A DNA stretch of 64,000 bases from assembly GCA_029891345.1 (NCBI GenBank), contig CM056997.1, forward strand, positions 214,993,212 through 215,057,211. Reading direction: 5' to 3'. The notes under the pieces were generated by a model. That model searched no databases, was not told where the DNA came from, and was given only the letters and a program-made list of their open reading frames with translations. Shown one piece after another: positions 1 to 11,204 of the stretch; positions within the stretch are counted from its first letter, which is position 1; every line of letters begins with the position of its first letter. Source of the DNA: Dryococelus australis. Its lineage: Eukaryota; Arthropoda; Insecta; Phasmatodea; Phasmatidae. The position numbers and the translations under genes were made by a program.

Positions 1-830
1 ACCACCCTCCGAGGTGAACGAATGTGTTTTTTTTTTGGGAGAGGTGCGATTTCATTATGCATGATAATCAATTAATTTATTTTAATGCGCGGTTTACGTT
101 TTTAAAGTTCGTGCATGTAAGGTATGTGGGAGAGGCATCATGTATATATATCTTGTTTGTTTAATTTATAGGGACATTTGCTTGTAGATTGTTAATTCCA
201 AACTCACGTAATTGTGTTATACTTCTCTCTCATTTGTAAGTTATATTTCTAAGCTCGAGACTCATGTTACTTTTAATTCCATAGTGGCGAGTCAAGTAAT
301 TCCACTTATTATTCACGTAGTCGTTTGAAATTTGCGATTCTATAGTGTAATTTATTCATACGTAAAACATTCTGAACTTCTCTTGTGTTTAAAGTTTAAT
401 TGCATTCGGAAACAGTTGTTAGTCGTTGGTCACTAACACATAAATCGCATTTTTCAAAGTCGCCTAACTCCCACCTCTGTCTACAAGCAATATCACCCAA
501 AACATAAAATTGACACATAGGCAACTCTTAGAAATCATTTAAATACTCTGAATTATTCTCATATGTTAAATACATTTGCAAAAATCGCCTATCTACCGCC
601 AATATGCCTACAAACACATCAAAATTATAAAAAATAAGAAACATTGCCCTTAGCACACCTCTTGCACTCAACTCAATACGTATATAACACATTGCAACTC
701 ACCATTCTGGTCAGTCGCCTCCAGGACACCACACCGCCAACATCGTACAGAGCCCCTACCACCCTCTCCCCCTACCCGGAAAGAAAGAAAGAAGATAAGG
801 TGTACCATACACAAAATAAAAAAATAATTT
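1..830. other. Anonymous AT-rich DNA
   Basis: No gene, RNA or repeat could be recognised. The short open frame near 644-832 has low-complexity, non-domain sequence and is not supported as coding. Confidence 0.5.
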
Positions 831-832
831 AA

Positions 833-1020
833 TCAAAGAGATTTGATCAAACTTTTTCATGAAATTTATTTTATCAAATTTCTTTGATCAAACACACCTG
901 ATTTAATCGGTTTAGGATTAATGATTAACAATTGTTTTTGATCGGATTAATACCGGATTAATGACTAACACTTTTGATATCAATTTGATATTAAAGGGTT
1001 AATTCGATTAATCAAAAGTG
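833..1020. repeat. AT-rich palindromic segment
   Basis: Two imperfect inverted repeats sit side by side. At 833-890, AATCAAAGAGATTTGAT pairs with ATCAAATTTCTTTGATC. At about 969-1018, CACTTTTGAT pairs with ATCAAAAGTG. The block directly precedes the hAT remnant and could be its terminal or subterminal sequence, but no matching right end was found. Confidence 0.4.
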
Positions 1021-1059
1021 GGTTAGAACGCCCCCGCCCTTTAGGGGAGAACCACTGGA

Positions 1060-2210
1060 GAAATTATAGTTAATGAGATTTCAAAACTTCTTTCCTCGAA
1101 AAGGGTAAGCGTTGCAAATATTGTATGTGTAACAACAGATGGAGCACCAGCGATGGCACGTGAAAAAGAAGGGCTGGTTGGAAAACTGAAGCAAATTAAC
1201 AGCTGTATAATTCCTCACCACTAATTTATCCACAATACTGTCCTCTGTGCCTTACTGAGTAAGGATTTTTTCCCTTGCTTACTGAAATTGCAAAACTAAT
1301 AAACTTTTTGAGGTCATGATTATCTCTTACGCATAGGAACCTGAAACAATTTTTAAATGGTCTTGATTCTGAATTCAAATATGTTATTCTCTATAACAAT
1401 GTTATGTGGCTAAGCAAATGTCAAATGCTAAAAAGAGTTTGGGATTTGAGAGAAGATATTGTTCTTTTCCTAGAACTGATGGACACAACTAAAAAGAGGT
1501 ATTATTTCTTAAATTTATTACGAATTCCAAATCAACTCGCAAGGCTTTCTTTTCTTGTTGACATTTTGTCATAACTCAATATTTTGAACCTAAGTTTGCA
1601 AGGTAAATATAACACTATGTGTGAGTTGTCAGAATCTGTCTTGTGTTTTAAGGAAAAGATAGAATTATTTATTCAAGATTCTCTGAGTGGTAGAAAAAGA
1701 AGAAGCGCGTATTGATAAAAATGAGATAAAAAACGTGACTAGCTGCTTGAATAATCTTAAATCTGAGTTCCAATCGAGATTCTTGAAAGTCGAAGAGAAA
1801 AATATTGTTTTTTTAATTTTTTTGGAGTCCTTTGACTACAGACATTACACCACAGTTAATTTATGAATTTAAAGATTGGTTTCCAATTTATAAAGTGAGA
1901 CTGAAACTATAAATGTGTGATTTCTCTGTTCAGGTAAGTGAGAATGAGATCTTCAAGACATCCACCGACCACATGAACAAGTTGCCATACATCACAGGAA
2001 TAGCAATCAAAATACTCACAATGTTTGGATCAACATGGATCTGCGAGAGCACATTCAGTGCAATGACTGTCATCAACTGCAAGAACATAAGTAGTTTGAA
2101 GGACGATACTCTTGATAACCATAATAGGGATTTCTCGCACCAGTCATGAGCCTCAGTACGCGGAACTTATGAAGAACAGAACCAGCCACTTTTCACACTA
2201 AATTCCTTGT
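1060..2210 (+). pseudogene. Decayed hAT transposase (ZBED5/FAM200-like)
   Basis: Broken remnant of a hAT-superfamily DNA transposase of the ZBED5/FAM200/SCAND3-like group. Translation of the plus strand shows the RNase-H-fold segment VTTDGAPAMAREKEGLVGKL (about 1126-1185), then an H-rich stretch and NVMWLSKCQMLKRVWDLRE (about 1400-1456). It ends with the hAT dimerisation region, where MFGSTWICESTFSAM is readable (about 2020-2065) inside the 78-residue open frame 1913-2149. The parts lie in different frames and are separated by stop codons, with a visible in-frame stop just after the IIPHH segment. The N-terminal BED zinc finger and first catalytic region are absent. No terminal inverted repeats or target duplication could be fixed. 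The protein cannot be functional. Confidence 0.8.
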
Positions 2211-3440
2211 CAGGTTATTTAACATGCAATTTGTCTTTTTTTTTTTGTCAAATGTATTTCCGGGAGCTTGGAACATGATGAATATGACGTAATAATGTGA
2301 TTTGTATCTCTGACAATTGTGTATTTTTGTTTGTTAAAAAAATTAAAAAGAGGTTCATTTAAATAATTTAATATTTGGCGCCTATAAATATATTGGGCAC
2401 TCGAGTACCTTAGATAATTGTAAAATTAATGCAAATGGCACGAAGGTAAATTTAATTGAGAAGGCCTGGTCTAGGTGTTGTCTAGGTGTCAATCTATTTC
2501 CTTTCGGACTCTACGGTACGTATTTTAGCGACATAAACATTAGACGTTTACTCATAGGGGCGTAGTCACAATGGCCGTGTTAAATAGGCAGTCTTAAGAT
2601 CACAAATAAAATGTAAAAGTACTCGTGCTTAAAGTATAACGTATATTCATAAGCAACGCGAAATTTGTAGCTTTCAACCTATGTGTAAGGACAGCCCGAT
2701 TTCTTTTTGCAAAAAGGGCTTCTGTCCGCTTGGATTTCAAAATACCTGAACTCAGATCCACTTTCGTGATTGGGTGATTTTTATCTGCTACGAGTCTCAG
2801 GTGACGTTTAGTACCGGAGTACTCTCAATCTGACTGGCCCGGTTGAAAACCGCAATGTCTTCCCACGACAAAAAAAAAAAATACACACACACAATTCATA
2901 GCTAGACACATGCAAATCCTTGTTAATATTTGAAGACAGAGCAGACTTTCGCGATAAGTTTTCATGACTAGCTGTACTTTCAATACACTTTAGCTCAGCT
3001 CTCTTTCCGTTGATAGATGATTTTAATCGTCCCCTGTCTTGCGTATCTGCTCGCTAATCATATACGTTCAGTATCCTGGCCAGAATCTCTTCTCACAGAT
3101 TAGCCTGCACAGAAATCTTTCCGCGGAAACCACGTGTTCCTACTTGTACTACAGTTCGTTTGAAATACCGTGGGCGGCTTTGAATCGGTTAGGAAAACAG
3201 TAACGACAAGACACACTTTGAGAAACGTTTGTCTCATGCAACATTTTCAACCGCATTCGAACCTCCTGGGAAATGTTTCTTCCGCCTATCCTTGTCCGAC
3301 AGCGCCATTTATTTTATGTTGGGATACGTAAAATATTGAAGCTGCTACGATGAGTTGCGCAAAATAAATTGCGATGTCGGGCAATGAATTCCCAAATCAA
3401 AAGAGAATAAGAATCCTCACTTTTTCAGATGCTCATAAAC
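2211..3440. other. Anonymous DNA
   Basis: No recognisable gene. There is a short A-tract followed by CA repeats near 2869-2893, and no domain-like open frame. Confidence 0.5.
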
Positions 3441-3750
3441 ACGTATACACAGAGTATATAAGTACACAGAGAAGGAACGGCGTAGCGGTCCATTTGGTGT
3501 GGGCGTACCCGTTCTCTGATTGGATACGCGAGGCTGCGGGATCAGGCCTGCAGTCTGATTGGTTACTGCTTGCAGTGAAATGTTCCCTACTGTTTGGACT
3601 GCCGGATGACAAGTAAGTTCCCAGGCGCTGTTTGGTGAACGGCGTTCAGACACGTTTCTCGCCAGTGACGCCATCTTGTTGGCGTGTGTGGCTGGAGTTC
3701 GCAGAATTTGGGCTCGCTACACCTCAACATTCTTAAACACTCTGTAGTAT
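3441..3750 (+). repeat. Dispersed repeat Rep-B, copy 1
   Basis: One of five related segments in the window. Shared landmarks in order are a CACAGAG..CGAAATGGCGT-like start, a GTACCCGTTCTCTGATTGG block, a GACAAGTAAG-like middle, and the core GTGACGCCAT..TGCTGGCGTGTG followed by GGAGTTCGC. No open reading frame or Pol III boxes were seen. It may be a non-autonomous element or an LTR piece; its class is unknown. Confidence 0.7.
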
Positions 3751-3867
3751 GACACCGACTGGAATTTTTACACGACTATGGAGTTAGCGCTTTGCCAGAT
3801 AATAGTTCGAAACTTGTACGTCCCTCAGTGACCAAAGATAGCGCTGAATATGTTTGTAATCTTAACA

Positions 3868-4089
3868 TCGGGGTCTCGAGAGCCTATGAGGGAAAAGTCA
3901 GGCGATTATGAAGCAGCGCAGGAATGCAAGGGGCGGAGAAACGGGAGATCCCCGAGAAAACCCACCGACCAGCGGCATCGTCCAGCAAGATTCTCACGTG
4001 CGAAAATCTGGAAGCGACCCGCCGGGAATAGAACCTAATTCGCCTTGGTGGGAGGCGAGTAGTCTGCCCACTACATCTCCGCGGCCCCT
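3868..4089 (-). mobile_element. tRNA-derived SINE (SINE-1), minus strand
   Basis: Read on the minus strand, a tRNA-like head (GGTTCTATTCCCGGC resembles a B box) is followed by the family body: GGACGATGCCGCTGGTCGG, then TTTCTCGGGGATCTCCCGTTT, ending near GGCTCTCGAGACCCC. The same head-plus-body order recurs at six other places in the window, which is the main evidence for a SINE. No poly-A tail or clear target duplication was found. Confidence 0.8.
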
Positions 4090-4720
4090 AGTAGCAAAAT
4101 AAAGTCTGCAGTTGTGCGCACAGGACGTTGAAGCGTAGCTTGCGTGGAACATTATTTGTTCAGGGAACTCGGTCGCTGGGGGAAAGTGAAGAGTAAAATA
4201 CAAAGTGTGTGTTTGCTGGGCACGTGGCCGCATCAGCCGAAGATGTGAGCTTGCGCCCCAGGAGGGGAATGGTGGTCCCACACGCGAGGTATCAATTACA
4301 CCTGCCACGCGCTGACACGTACGTGCTCTCCCTGACTGCGCGGAGCTGCAGTGTCCACGCGCCGCCGGAATTCATCAACGTAAAAGCATGCGCGCCGGAT
4401 ACAGGCGCGTGAAATTAATTCCTGCGCGTATTTCAATCTAATATTCTCTCCCCGCTCCCATCCCATGCCCTCCAGACTCGGCGAGCGGATTTATGGCGGC
4501 TAAATATAGCGTGGACGCGCAGGGGGTGATATGTTGAAGTATGGGCACGGAGGGGCTGTCATGCCTTGACGGGGGTTGAAGCAGCTGTAAGGGTGGGGGC
4601 AGATATTTTTTTAATCTCGATAATTTGAAACAGGAACGAGGTCCTACTATCTCCATTCTTCATGAAGTTTTGTAACCGCGGGGGGAGCAAAAGCGGTAGG
4701 GCAGCTAATTTCAGGCGAAC
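4090..4720. other. Anonymous GC-richer DNA
   Basis: More GC- and CpG-rich than its surroundings, with several short overlapping open frames but no recognisable protein motif. It leads into the promoter-like stretch that follows. Confidence 0.4.
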
Positions 4721-5065
4721 GTGAATATTTAGGAACGGGGCTATTTTTCGATTTGTACAGTCGGCACGTTATAGTGGACACAGCCGCCCCGCATTATGAG
4801 GCACTCCAGTAAGCAGGCGACGAGGTAGTTTACTCAACACCACGCATATATAAGATGCAGGCAGGGCGCCCCCCCCCCCCCACATCCTCTATGTCACTCT
4901 CACCGACGGCGAGCTCCCGAGGCTCCTGCCGTCCGAAGGAGGTGTGGCGCAGAACAGCAGAGGGGCTGCGATCCAGAGGCGAGACCAGCGAAGACTGCAC
5001 GACATCCGCCATCGAGAACTGGGGCTAGAGGAGCTTCTGCCCGTTCGACATAACACACAGTGGTG
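4721..5065 (+). promoter_or_regulatory. Promoter-like stretch with TATA box and donor-like site
   Basis: A TATATAAG box lies at 4847-4854 in a GC-rich setting. About 210 bases downstream is a good splice-donor match, G|GTGAGA at 5063. Together they would fit a TATA-driven promoter with a non-coding first exon on the plus strand. No coding exon follows, so this could equally be chance or the promoter of an old mobile element. A poly-C run lies at about 4869-4881. Confidence 0.3.
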
Positions 5066-5299
5066 AGACGACTCCATCTACCACGCTAAATTACCATTAT
5101 ATTTGAAGGTAACTTACGGGGAGGATGTCTGCAAATACAATACTTATTTTAATTTACCCCATTAAATTTGTAATGATTTTTAGTATAAAACACGTATTTA
5201 ATGGTTACGACGTTCAGTAGGGATACGAGCTGTGATGTAGCCCATGCCGACTAGCTTCCCACAGTAGGTGAAGATCCTACCATTTGTGGTTAGAAGACG

Positions 5300-5455
5300 G
5301 CACAGTCCTACCAGAATGGCCTAACTGGCCACGAAAACGTCGGAATGCCATTCGCCGCCCAGTAACTTACATGCCAGTCGGCATCACAGCCAGTATCACA
5401 GCGCACAGTAGCCTTTCAGATACAAGGCGCGTTTCAGAACCTCTCGCAGCCATTG
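5300..5455 (+). repeat. Possible dispersed repeat Rep-D, copy 1
   Basis: Loosely similar to 18150-18285. Both contain GGCCA, then TAACTT, ATGCCAG, and a closing block CCT(A/T)TCAGA(C/T)AC(A/C)AGGC(A/G)CGTTTC. The match is by eye over about 130 bases with gaps. Nature unknown. Confidence 0.35.
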
Positions 5456-5469
5456 GCGTGCCCACATCA

Positions 5470-6295
5470 AAATAACAACACCATTTCGCTTCTTTATAAT
5501 GACGTTTTCTGTGTCGTCATGCTAGTACTCGCAGGCAGTTTTTTTACTAGAGATCGGATCATTTTGTCCATTGGTTTCTGACACAGACATAGATTATTCT
5601 CCCGTATAAAACAACAACGTGGGATTAGGCGATGCACAAAGTCTACGTTCCTATTGGTTGAGATAGCAGCAGGGCGTGTCGGGTGAGCGATGGTACAAGA
5701 CACGCGAAGCAAACATAACATACAATTATCTCATCTAATGTGTCGACGAGCTATAACTTGAAACATGGGTATTTCGCGAGTTCAAGGGTGCTAAGACAGT
5801 CTTAAGGGTAGTCTCTAGTAAACAATATGGCACGCCTCAAGTTCAGGAAGGGTCGCAACGGATACGGAAAATTGCATAAATAATCATCGCGTATGTTCTG
5901 TTTCCTTAGAATTGATTATAAGAGGTGACTATAGGGATTTTAAGCAGCAATCCCTCAGGATAGATACAGAAATGTCCCTGTAGTACTAACACTTTTACAG
6001 AAAATTAAAAATATAGCCGACAGGGATTTTTTCTACCTTTGACACATTTCAAGAACAAAATTTATGTTTCAATAACCAAATTTATGAAAAAGCGGCAAAA
6101 TATGGACATTTATTTCTGTCCTGAGAAAAAAATTTTCACTGGAATATTCCACACTTAGAAAAAAAATTACTATAGATACAACTGCTTGCAACGACACTCG
6201 TAAGACAACTTCCCATGTAGCAAGCCACAGTCGGCCGACTGCAGTTTTACTGCTGGCACTGCCGGATGACTGCTTGCACTGAACACTTCTGGGTT
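5470..6295. other. Anonymous DNA
   Basis: No gene or repeat recognised. Short open frames on both strands carry no motif. Confidence 0.45.
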
Positions 6296-7211
6296 TACAC
6301 TAGTGGCCCTGTTATGGCTGACTACTGGAACCGGGACACTTGGCATGCCATTTATAGACCACTGAGGGAATGTTGATGGAAATTAAATTGATGGCTGAGA
6401 GTAGGTGACCTAAAAATGGCCCATAGATGGCATACCAACTGTATTCCAGCAATGACCGCACGTATGGATAGCCATCTATAGACCATTTGATGGCTGTGAA
6501 GTGGTACATCAATGGACCATTGCTGGTGAAATTTGGCTTATTATGGGTATTTTTATGGTTCCCACTTTTTACAGATAGCTTCTTCAAAATAAGCATACAT
6601 ATATATGTATATAAGCGTGTGTCTAATATAATTATAGATTATTTTTAAAAATATAGCTTTGGAAATGTCAATGCCAAAATGCTGTAAATACAGTGATTGG
6701 TATTGAATAATCTGACATATCTATTGTTTTCCTTGTATGACTGTATATAATTAAAATGAGAAGTTTAAAAAAAAAAAACAACAACATATAAACAGTTTTA
6801 GAAAATTAACATTGAAGGGCTTTTGCTGTTTCATATAAGTAAAATATCCATAACTGGCCACTTCTTTTCAAAACAGATGAATAGTATCCAGGTGACATGC
6901 GTTCTGCATAACATTACACTAAAGGCAAGTTTATGGGTTAATATCAAAATTCATGTAGGGAGATATCCCTCAACGACAGTAGTTTTTTTATCTGCATTTT
7001 TAAAAACTGATTTGTTCACATGGTAAATTTTAAGGTTATGTAATAACTGGTGTAATTTATATTATATTAATGTTCGTTAATAATTGAAGTACAAATTTTT
7101 ATAAATTAGTTATTATAAGCACACGAATACATAGTGGAGTAATGTATAGCATGCCGGGCTGTCACTTCAAAGGTCGTAGGTTCGACCCCCATATCCTGCA
7201 CTGGTAGTGTA

Positions 7212-7780
7212 CACTATCTACAAAAAAGTAATTGGGCACCCGTGAAGATAGGTAATTCAGTACATCAGCTGACTTGTGTTTCACGGCCTTCAGCGTAGGA
7301 CCGCTGGTGTTTGTCCGTGGTAGCATGAACACAGAGGCCTATTGTAACATTCTGGATAATGAAATGTTCCCAACATTGTGGCGTTTTTACGGAATGGACC
7401 TTTGTTACTTCCAGGGTAACACTGTCAGATGCCATGTTTCAAGGGCTAATATGCAGTGGTACGCCGACAACAATGTTCGCCGATCGGTCTGGCCCACCCA
7501 GATCCCTGACCTCAACCCTATAGAACATCTTTGGGACGAATTGGATCGCCGGGTGAAGGCTCGTCAGGCGCGGCCAAAATCCATTGCTCAACTCGTGGAA
7601 TGGTTGCAAGAGGAATGGCGACGAATCCCCGTGGATGTCCTGCAAACACTCGTAGCGAGCATGCCAGACAGGGTGGCTGCTGTTATAGCCCCAAGAGGTG
7701 GTCCTACGAGATTCTAACAGGGTGACAACCACCGAGCAAACATTGTGGACAGGTGCCCAATTACTTTTTGGTAGATAGTG
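7212..7780 (+). mobile_element. Internally deleted Tc1/mariner element with intact terminal inverted repeats
   Basis: Inverted repeats of about 29 bp bound the element. CACTATCTACAAAAAAGTAA at 7212 continues to GGGCACC at 7240, and the mirror image occupies 7752-7780 with one mismatch. At 569 bp it is far shorter than a full Tc1 element of about 1.6 kb. It keeps only the 3' half of the transposase frame. TA dinucleotides lie near both ends, but the exact target duplication is ambiguous. Confidence 0.88.
7274..7717 (+). pseudogene. C-terminal half of a Tc1-like (DD34E) transposase
   Basis: A 147-residue open frame corresponding to the C-terminal half of a Tc1/Tc3-type transposase, the cut-and-paste enzyme acting at TA sites. 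Diagnostic features are NTEAYCNILDNEM (about residues 19-31), CHVSRANMQWYADNNVRR (53-70) and the catalytic block IPDLNPIEHLWDEL (77-90), in which E84 is the third catalytic acid. The second catalytic aspartate of the usual QDNA(R/P)xH motif aligns with N49 here, giving the correct 34-residue spacing to E84 but an inactive site. The N-terminal paired-type DNA-binding domain and the first catalytic D are missing. The frame is open but the product would be inactive. Met 1 is only the first ATG in the remnant, not a true start. Confidence 0.88.
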
Positions 7781-8041
7781 CATAATATTTTCATGTCATA
7801 TAATGTGTTTAACAGTGAAGTAAAGGAAATTAAAAACATAGAAAATGTTGATATTGATAGTCAAAGTAGTTATTTTTATGAGATACAGTTAGGCATGATG
7901 AAAGTATGGCTAGCTATCAGTAGGCAATCTGATGGCTGTGAAAAGGTACATCGATGGACCATTGCTGTTGTAAGCATATGGCCATGCTTGGCTCATTTGT
8001 GTTCAACACACCTAGGCCAGTTACGGGCAGAAAATGGCTAG

Positions 8042-8379
8042 TAGGGATGTTCGAGATATCGATACATCGATAATTACCGATATGAAAAATAACTCATAGA
8101 ACAATATGTAACTTAGAAAAATATCGGTATATAGACGTTTCGATATTTATCGAAGTTTTGTGTATTATCTACCTGTTCGGTTCTATCGGAATTTTTGGTA
8201 CCAACCAAATTTTCGGTATTATTGAAAGTTTCGGTATTATCGACATTTTTGGTATTATAGAAATGTTCCGTACTATCGACATTTATAATATTATCGACAT
8301 TCCTGATATTATCGAAATTTACAATATTATCGGTAATATAGGCATTTACCATTTTATCACAATTCTTCATATCGTCTAG
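8042..8379 (+). repeat. TCGAT-rich element end with 18-bp tandem repeats
   Basis: It opens with TAGGGATGTTCGAGATATCG, followed by ATCGAT palindromes. From about 8177 to 8345 it runs into roughly nine diverged 18-bp units of the form TTCGGTATTATCGACATT. The inverted terminus TATCGAACAGCCCTA is found at 11436, next to the same 18-bp unit. This is either one end of a long element or a damaged MITE. The open frames on both strands come from the 18-bp periodicity, not from a gene. Confidence 0.6.
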
Positions 8380-8464
8380 TTATTAAGTTAAAACATTTTG
8401 TCACCTGAAATTAAGTCTCTTTTTGTTGTGTGGAAATAAGAATAAAATATGGCATGATTGGTGG

Positions 8465-9230
8465 TAGAAGTCAGTAATGCTTGTTGACTTTTATGATTTT
8501 TTCTCGAGTTTTTTCAAGTTCATTAAAGGTCATGGAATCAAGGACAAGGTCACCTGCATCCAATATAGCAAGAGTAGTCAGTAATGTAATATCCTTTCTG
8601 ATCTTCATGATATTTTCTTCGAGTTTTTTAAAGGTCATTCAAGGTCATGATGTCAAAGTCAAGGTCACCTGCATCCAATATACTGGCAGTAGTCAGTAAT
8701 GTATAATATGCTTGTTGACGTTTATACATTTTTCTCGAGTTTTTGTTTTCAACATCATGTGGTCAAGTTCGAGATCACTAGCTTTCAAGATGCCGGTAGT
8801 AGTCATTGACATAATATGTTCATTAACATTTATGAATTTTTTACAATTTTTGGAACTAAAAAAAATGGAAATTTTAAGAGATAAAAGTGAAATTGTTAAG
8901 GGAAATGAACGCCAGGGAAGTAAAATTTAAAAGTAATTTTTAAATAATTTTAATAATAATCTTTTTAGAAATTTTTGGAATTTTCTGGAGTCAAAGGGGT
9001 CATGGGTCCTGAGTCCTGCTATCCTGACTTAGTCACCTGCTCGGTAAAAAATGGGTATTTTCTGGAGGTTGTTGTTTTGCAAATATGGAAAACGTGAAAT
9101 AGTTAAGGAAAAAATGAGTTTTTTAAAGGAAATTTAGTCAATATTGAGTGAAAAAATTTAATTTTTAAGGAAAAAAGGCAAAGGGGAATTTACAATTTGG
9201 CGGACACCAGGCGCCTGGCTCCTACTCCGG
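8465..9230 (+). repeat. Fragment related to the arms of the 50.6-56.2 kb foldback element
   Basis: About three units of roughly 107-112 bp, each with a GTAGTCAGTAATGT-like start, TTTTCTCGAGTTTTT, then AAGGTCA and a GTCACCTGCATCCAATAT-like end. The same unit type, with a period of about 115 bp, fills parts of both foldback arms (51480-51990 and 54890-55260). The A- and T-rich tail at 9030-9190, with AAGGAAAAAA-like runs and GGCGGAC, also echoes the outer arm. No terminus is preserved. Confidence 0.6.
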
Positions 9231-11190
9231 AATCCGTTGGCCCCGGACATACATTTCTCTTTTACTTATGAGCTATATATCGGCGCGTATGTCACTCGTT
9301 TTGAAACAATATCGCCATGAAAATATTTTGCGCTGCACGTGAAACAATGCGCTTAGGTTAGGATTACATTAAAATAGTTATAATGTCTGTCCTAACGATT
9401 TAATATGTATGAGCCGATACATCAAACAAAGTAATCTTATATTGCAGTGTGCGGTGTAATGGACATTCCCTCTCTCTTTCCAATATATGGTTTCTGTCAG
9501 TAACTCTATCCTTGTTCCTGCGTGCACTGTTTCCTGAAGTGTTATCTTTATCCAGCCTAAAAAAAAAAAATACCATTTTCATTGCATGCGCGCCATGCAA
9601 TCACATTGATAGGGTTTCTCACAGGCTTCATTTTCAAAGGAGTCGCTTAGCTTTGCGTCGCAGGACTGGATTCCTTTACGAGTTGGCAGGGAGGTAAACA
9701 GATAAAAATTATCTTAACCAGGCCTTTTCCTTCACCGCCCATTTGTTTCACAACTTGCCAGTTACGTCACAAAGCTGAAGCAATCTGTGTGCCATAAGCC
9801 CTGTATTGCAATCTAAGCGTGAGACGGACTATAGCTTCTGCACGACTAACCTTCTAGGTAAGTATTTTGGGGGCAAATTAGATTAAGCATTAAATGTTCG
9901 TAGGCAGTATCATGGAATATATTGTCATCGGCTAGGTGCAGTGTCATTAGTATTCTGGTGAAGTTTCTTTAATATCAGTACAGGCATGTAAATTTTATAA
10001 GCTAAAAGCATTTTTTTCATAAGCAAAGCAGTATGCCTTACCAAACGTTAGCGTTATGTACTTTATAAACTGCATGGCTGGACGAATTTTCACGAAACTT
10101 GCATTGAGTGACAAATATCATTGTGAAAGTATGGTGTAAAATTTTGGATTAATGCTGTGTAGCCATTGAGTTTCAAGAAAAAAGTTTTCGTTTTCTCATA
10201 ATGTGATAGCAATACCTGTCATTGGCTTGTGAGTGATTTTGTATTAAGATATTGATTTTTGAAGTATTAATGCAATATTAGTCTATTCTAATTGTAAATG
10301 TTGATAAAAATAATTAGTCATTTAAATGTTTAAGGCACGTTGTCTTAGGTGTGAAGCAATAAATACATCGTTATGACTAAAAGCGTGCTTTCGTTTAATG
10401 GACGAGCATTTCAGCTATTCAGCACTTTTTAAAGGCGAACGTTCGAAACGTCTTGGCGTGGTTTTTATAACGGAAAAAAGAATAAAGTTCGACATTTCTG
10501 TTATTCTGTTGACAGCTTAAACCAAATATATTTTCTTATGGCCTCGGAATGGTTGGCCACAGTCGACGGCATTAATTTATGTCTAAACAGAATAATAATC
10601 GTGAACATCAACCAATTGGCCGATTCACAAACCAATATTATGTAAAGAAATTAACGCGTACATATTTATAGTGTTGATATATATATATTTTTTTGTGTAA
10701 TGAATATAATAATGAATAATAATAAAATAATAAAATAATAATGAATAAATGAGCCAGCTGTCATAAACACCAGTTTATTTTATATGCGGGAAGATACGCT
10801 ACCAACGGGCTGAAAGTAAAAACTTAGCAGGGCTTTCAAATGCGCTCTCTTCACTGTGAACAGCCTTTAGCAGCTAGTTTGCATGTTACTTCAGATTGTC
10901 TCAGTTCTCACATTAAGATATCAGCATAGAAATCTTTGTCACAACTCGCTACTCCATCCGCCATCAAACCACCGTTGACATCTAGTGAGAAGTGAGGTCA
11001 TACTTGGTTTCTCATATCCACGGAACATTTTTTTGCCGTGAGAGTTGGTATCGGACATATATTGACAAACACTGACTTATTTTGCTTAGAGGGGATCACT
11101 AGTGTTTCTGTGTGGCTGACTGTCGCTGTACTGCATTACATGTGTTTTCTTCACATGGCAATGGTAGTTGACAATTGTTGAAAGTATTGA
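9231..11190. other. Anonymous AT-rich DNA
   Basis: No gene recognised. A good splice-donor match, AG|GTAAGTATTT, lies at 9858 after a stretch without domain-like coding sequence, so its meaning is unclear. AT/AAT microsatellite-like sequence lies at about 10677-10750. Confidence 0.45.
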
Positions 11191-11204
11191 TACATAATCA
11201 CATA

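Larger units (their letters stand above)
7132..7840 (+). mobile_element. tRNA-like repeat (SINE-2) split by Tc1
   Basis: The left part has TAGCATGCCGGGCTGT and a B-box-like GGTTCGACCCC. The right part, beyond the Tc1 element, has CATGTCATATAATGTG and then AGTGAAGTAAAGGAAATT. At 32578-32700 an uninterrupted relative runs straight from its tRNA-like part (TAGCATGCTGTACTGT, then CCCGCACT) into TTCATATAATGTGTTAC and AAAGTAAATGAAAT. The comparison therefore shows the two halves were once contiguous. It is too degenerate to be a working tRNA gene. Confidence 0.6.
6300..8040. mobile_element. Composite repeat element carrying a tRNA-like segment and a Tc1 insertion
   Basis: The two flanks resemble each other. 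GATGGCTGTGAAGTGG followed by ATGGACCATTGCTGG occurs at about 6486-6525, and a near copy lies at 7930-7966. Between them is AT-rich DNA with a tRNA-like segment (7132-7205 continuing at 7783-7840) that the Tc1 remnant splits. The order repeat block, AT-rich DNA, tRNA-like segment, AT-rich DNA, repeat block resembles the element at 31042-33130. Outer ends are not fixed, and the element is inferred rather than delimited. Confidence 0.4.

Noticed and set aside
3374-3674. Opposed 80- and 85-residue frames
   Set aside because: Both lie mainly in Rep-B copy 1 and are not conserved in other copies.
7132-7205. Functional tRNA gene
   Set aside because: A B-box-like sequence is present, but no complete cloverleaf can be drawn, and the same sequence recurs as a degenerate repeat at 32578.
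9840-9875. Splice donor AG|GTAAGT as evidence for a host exon
   Set aside because: An isolated donor match with no open frame, promoter or acceptor nearby is expected by chance.
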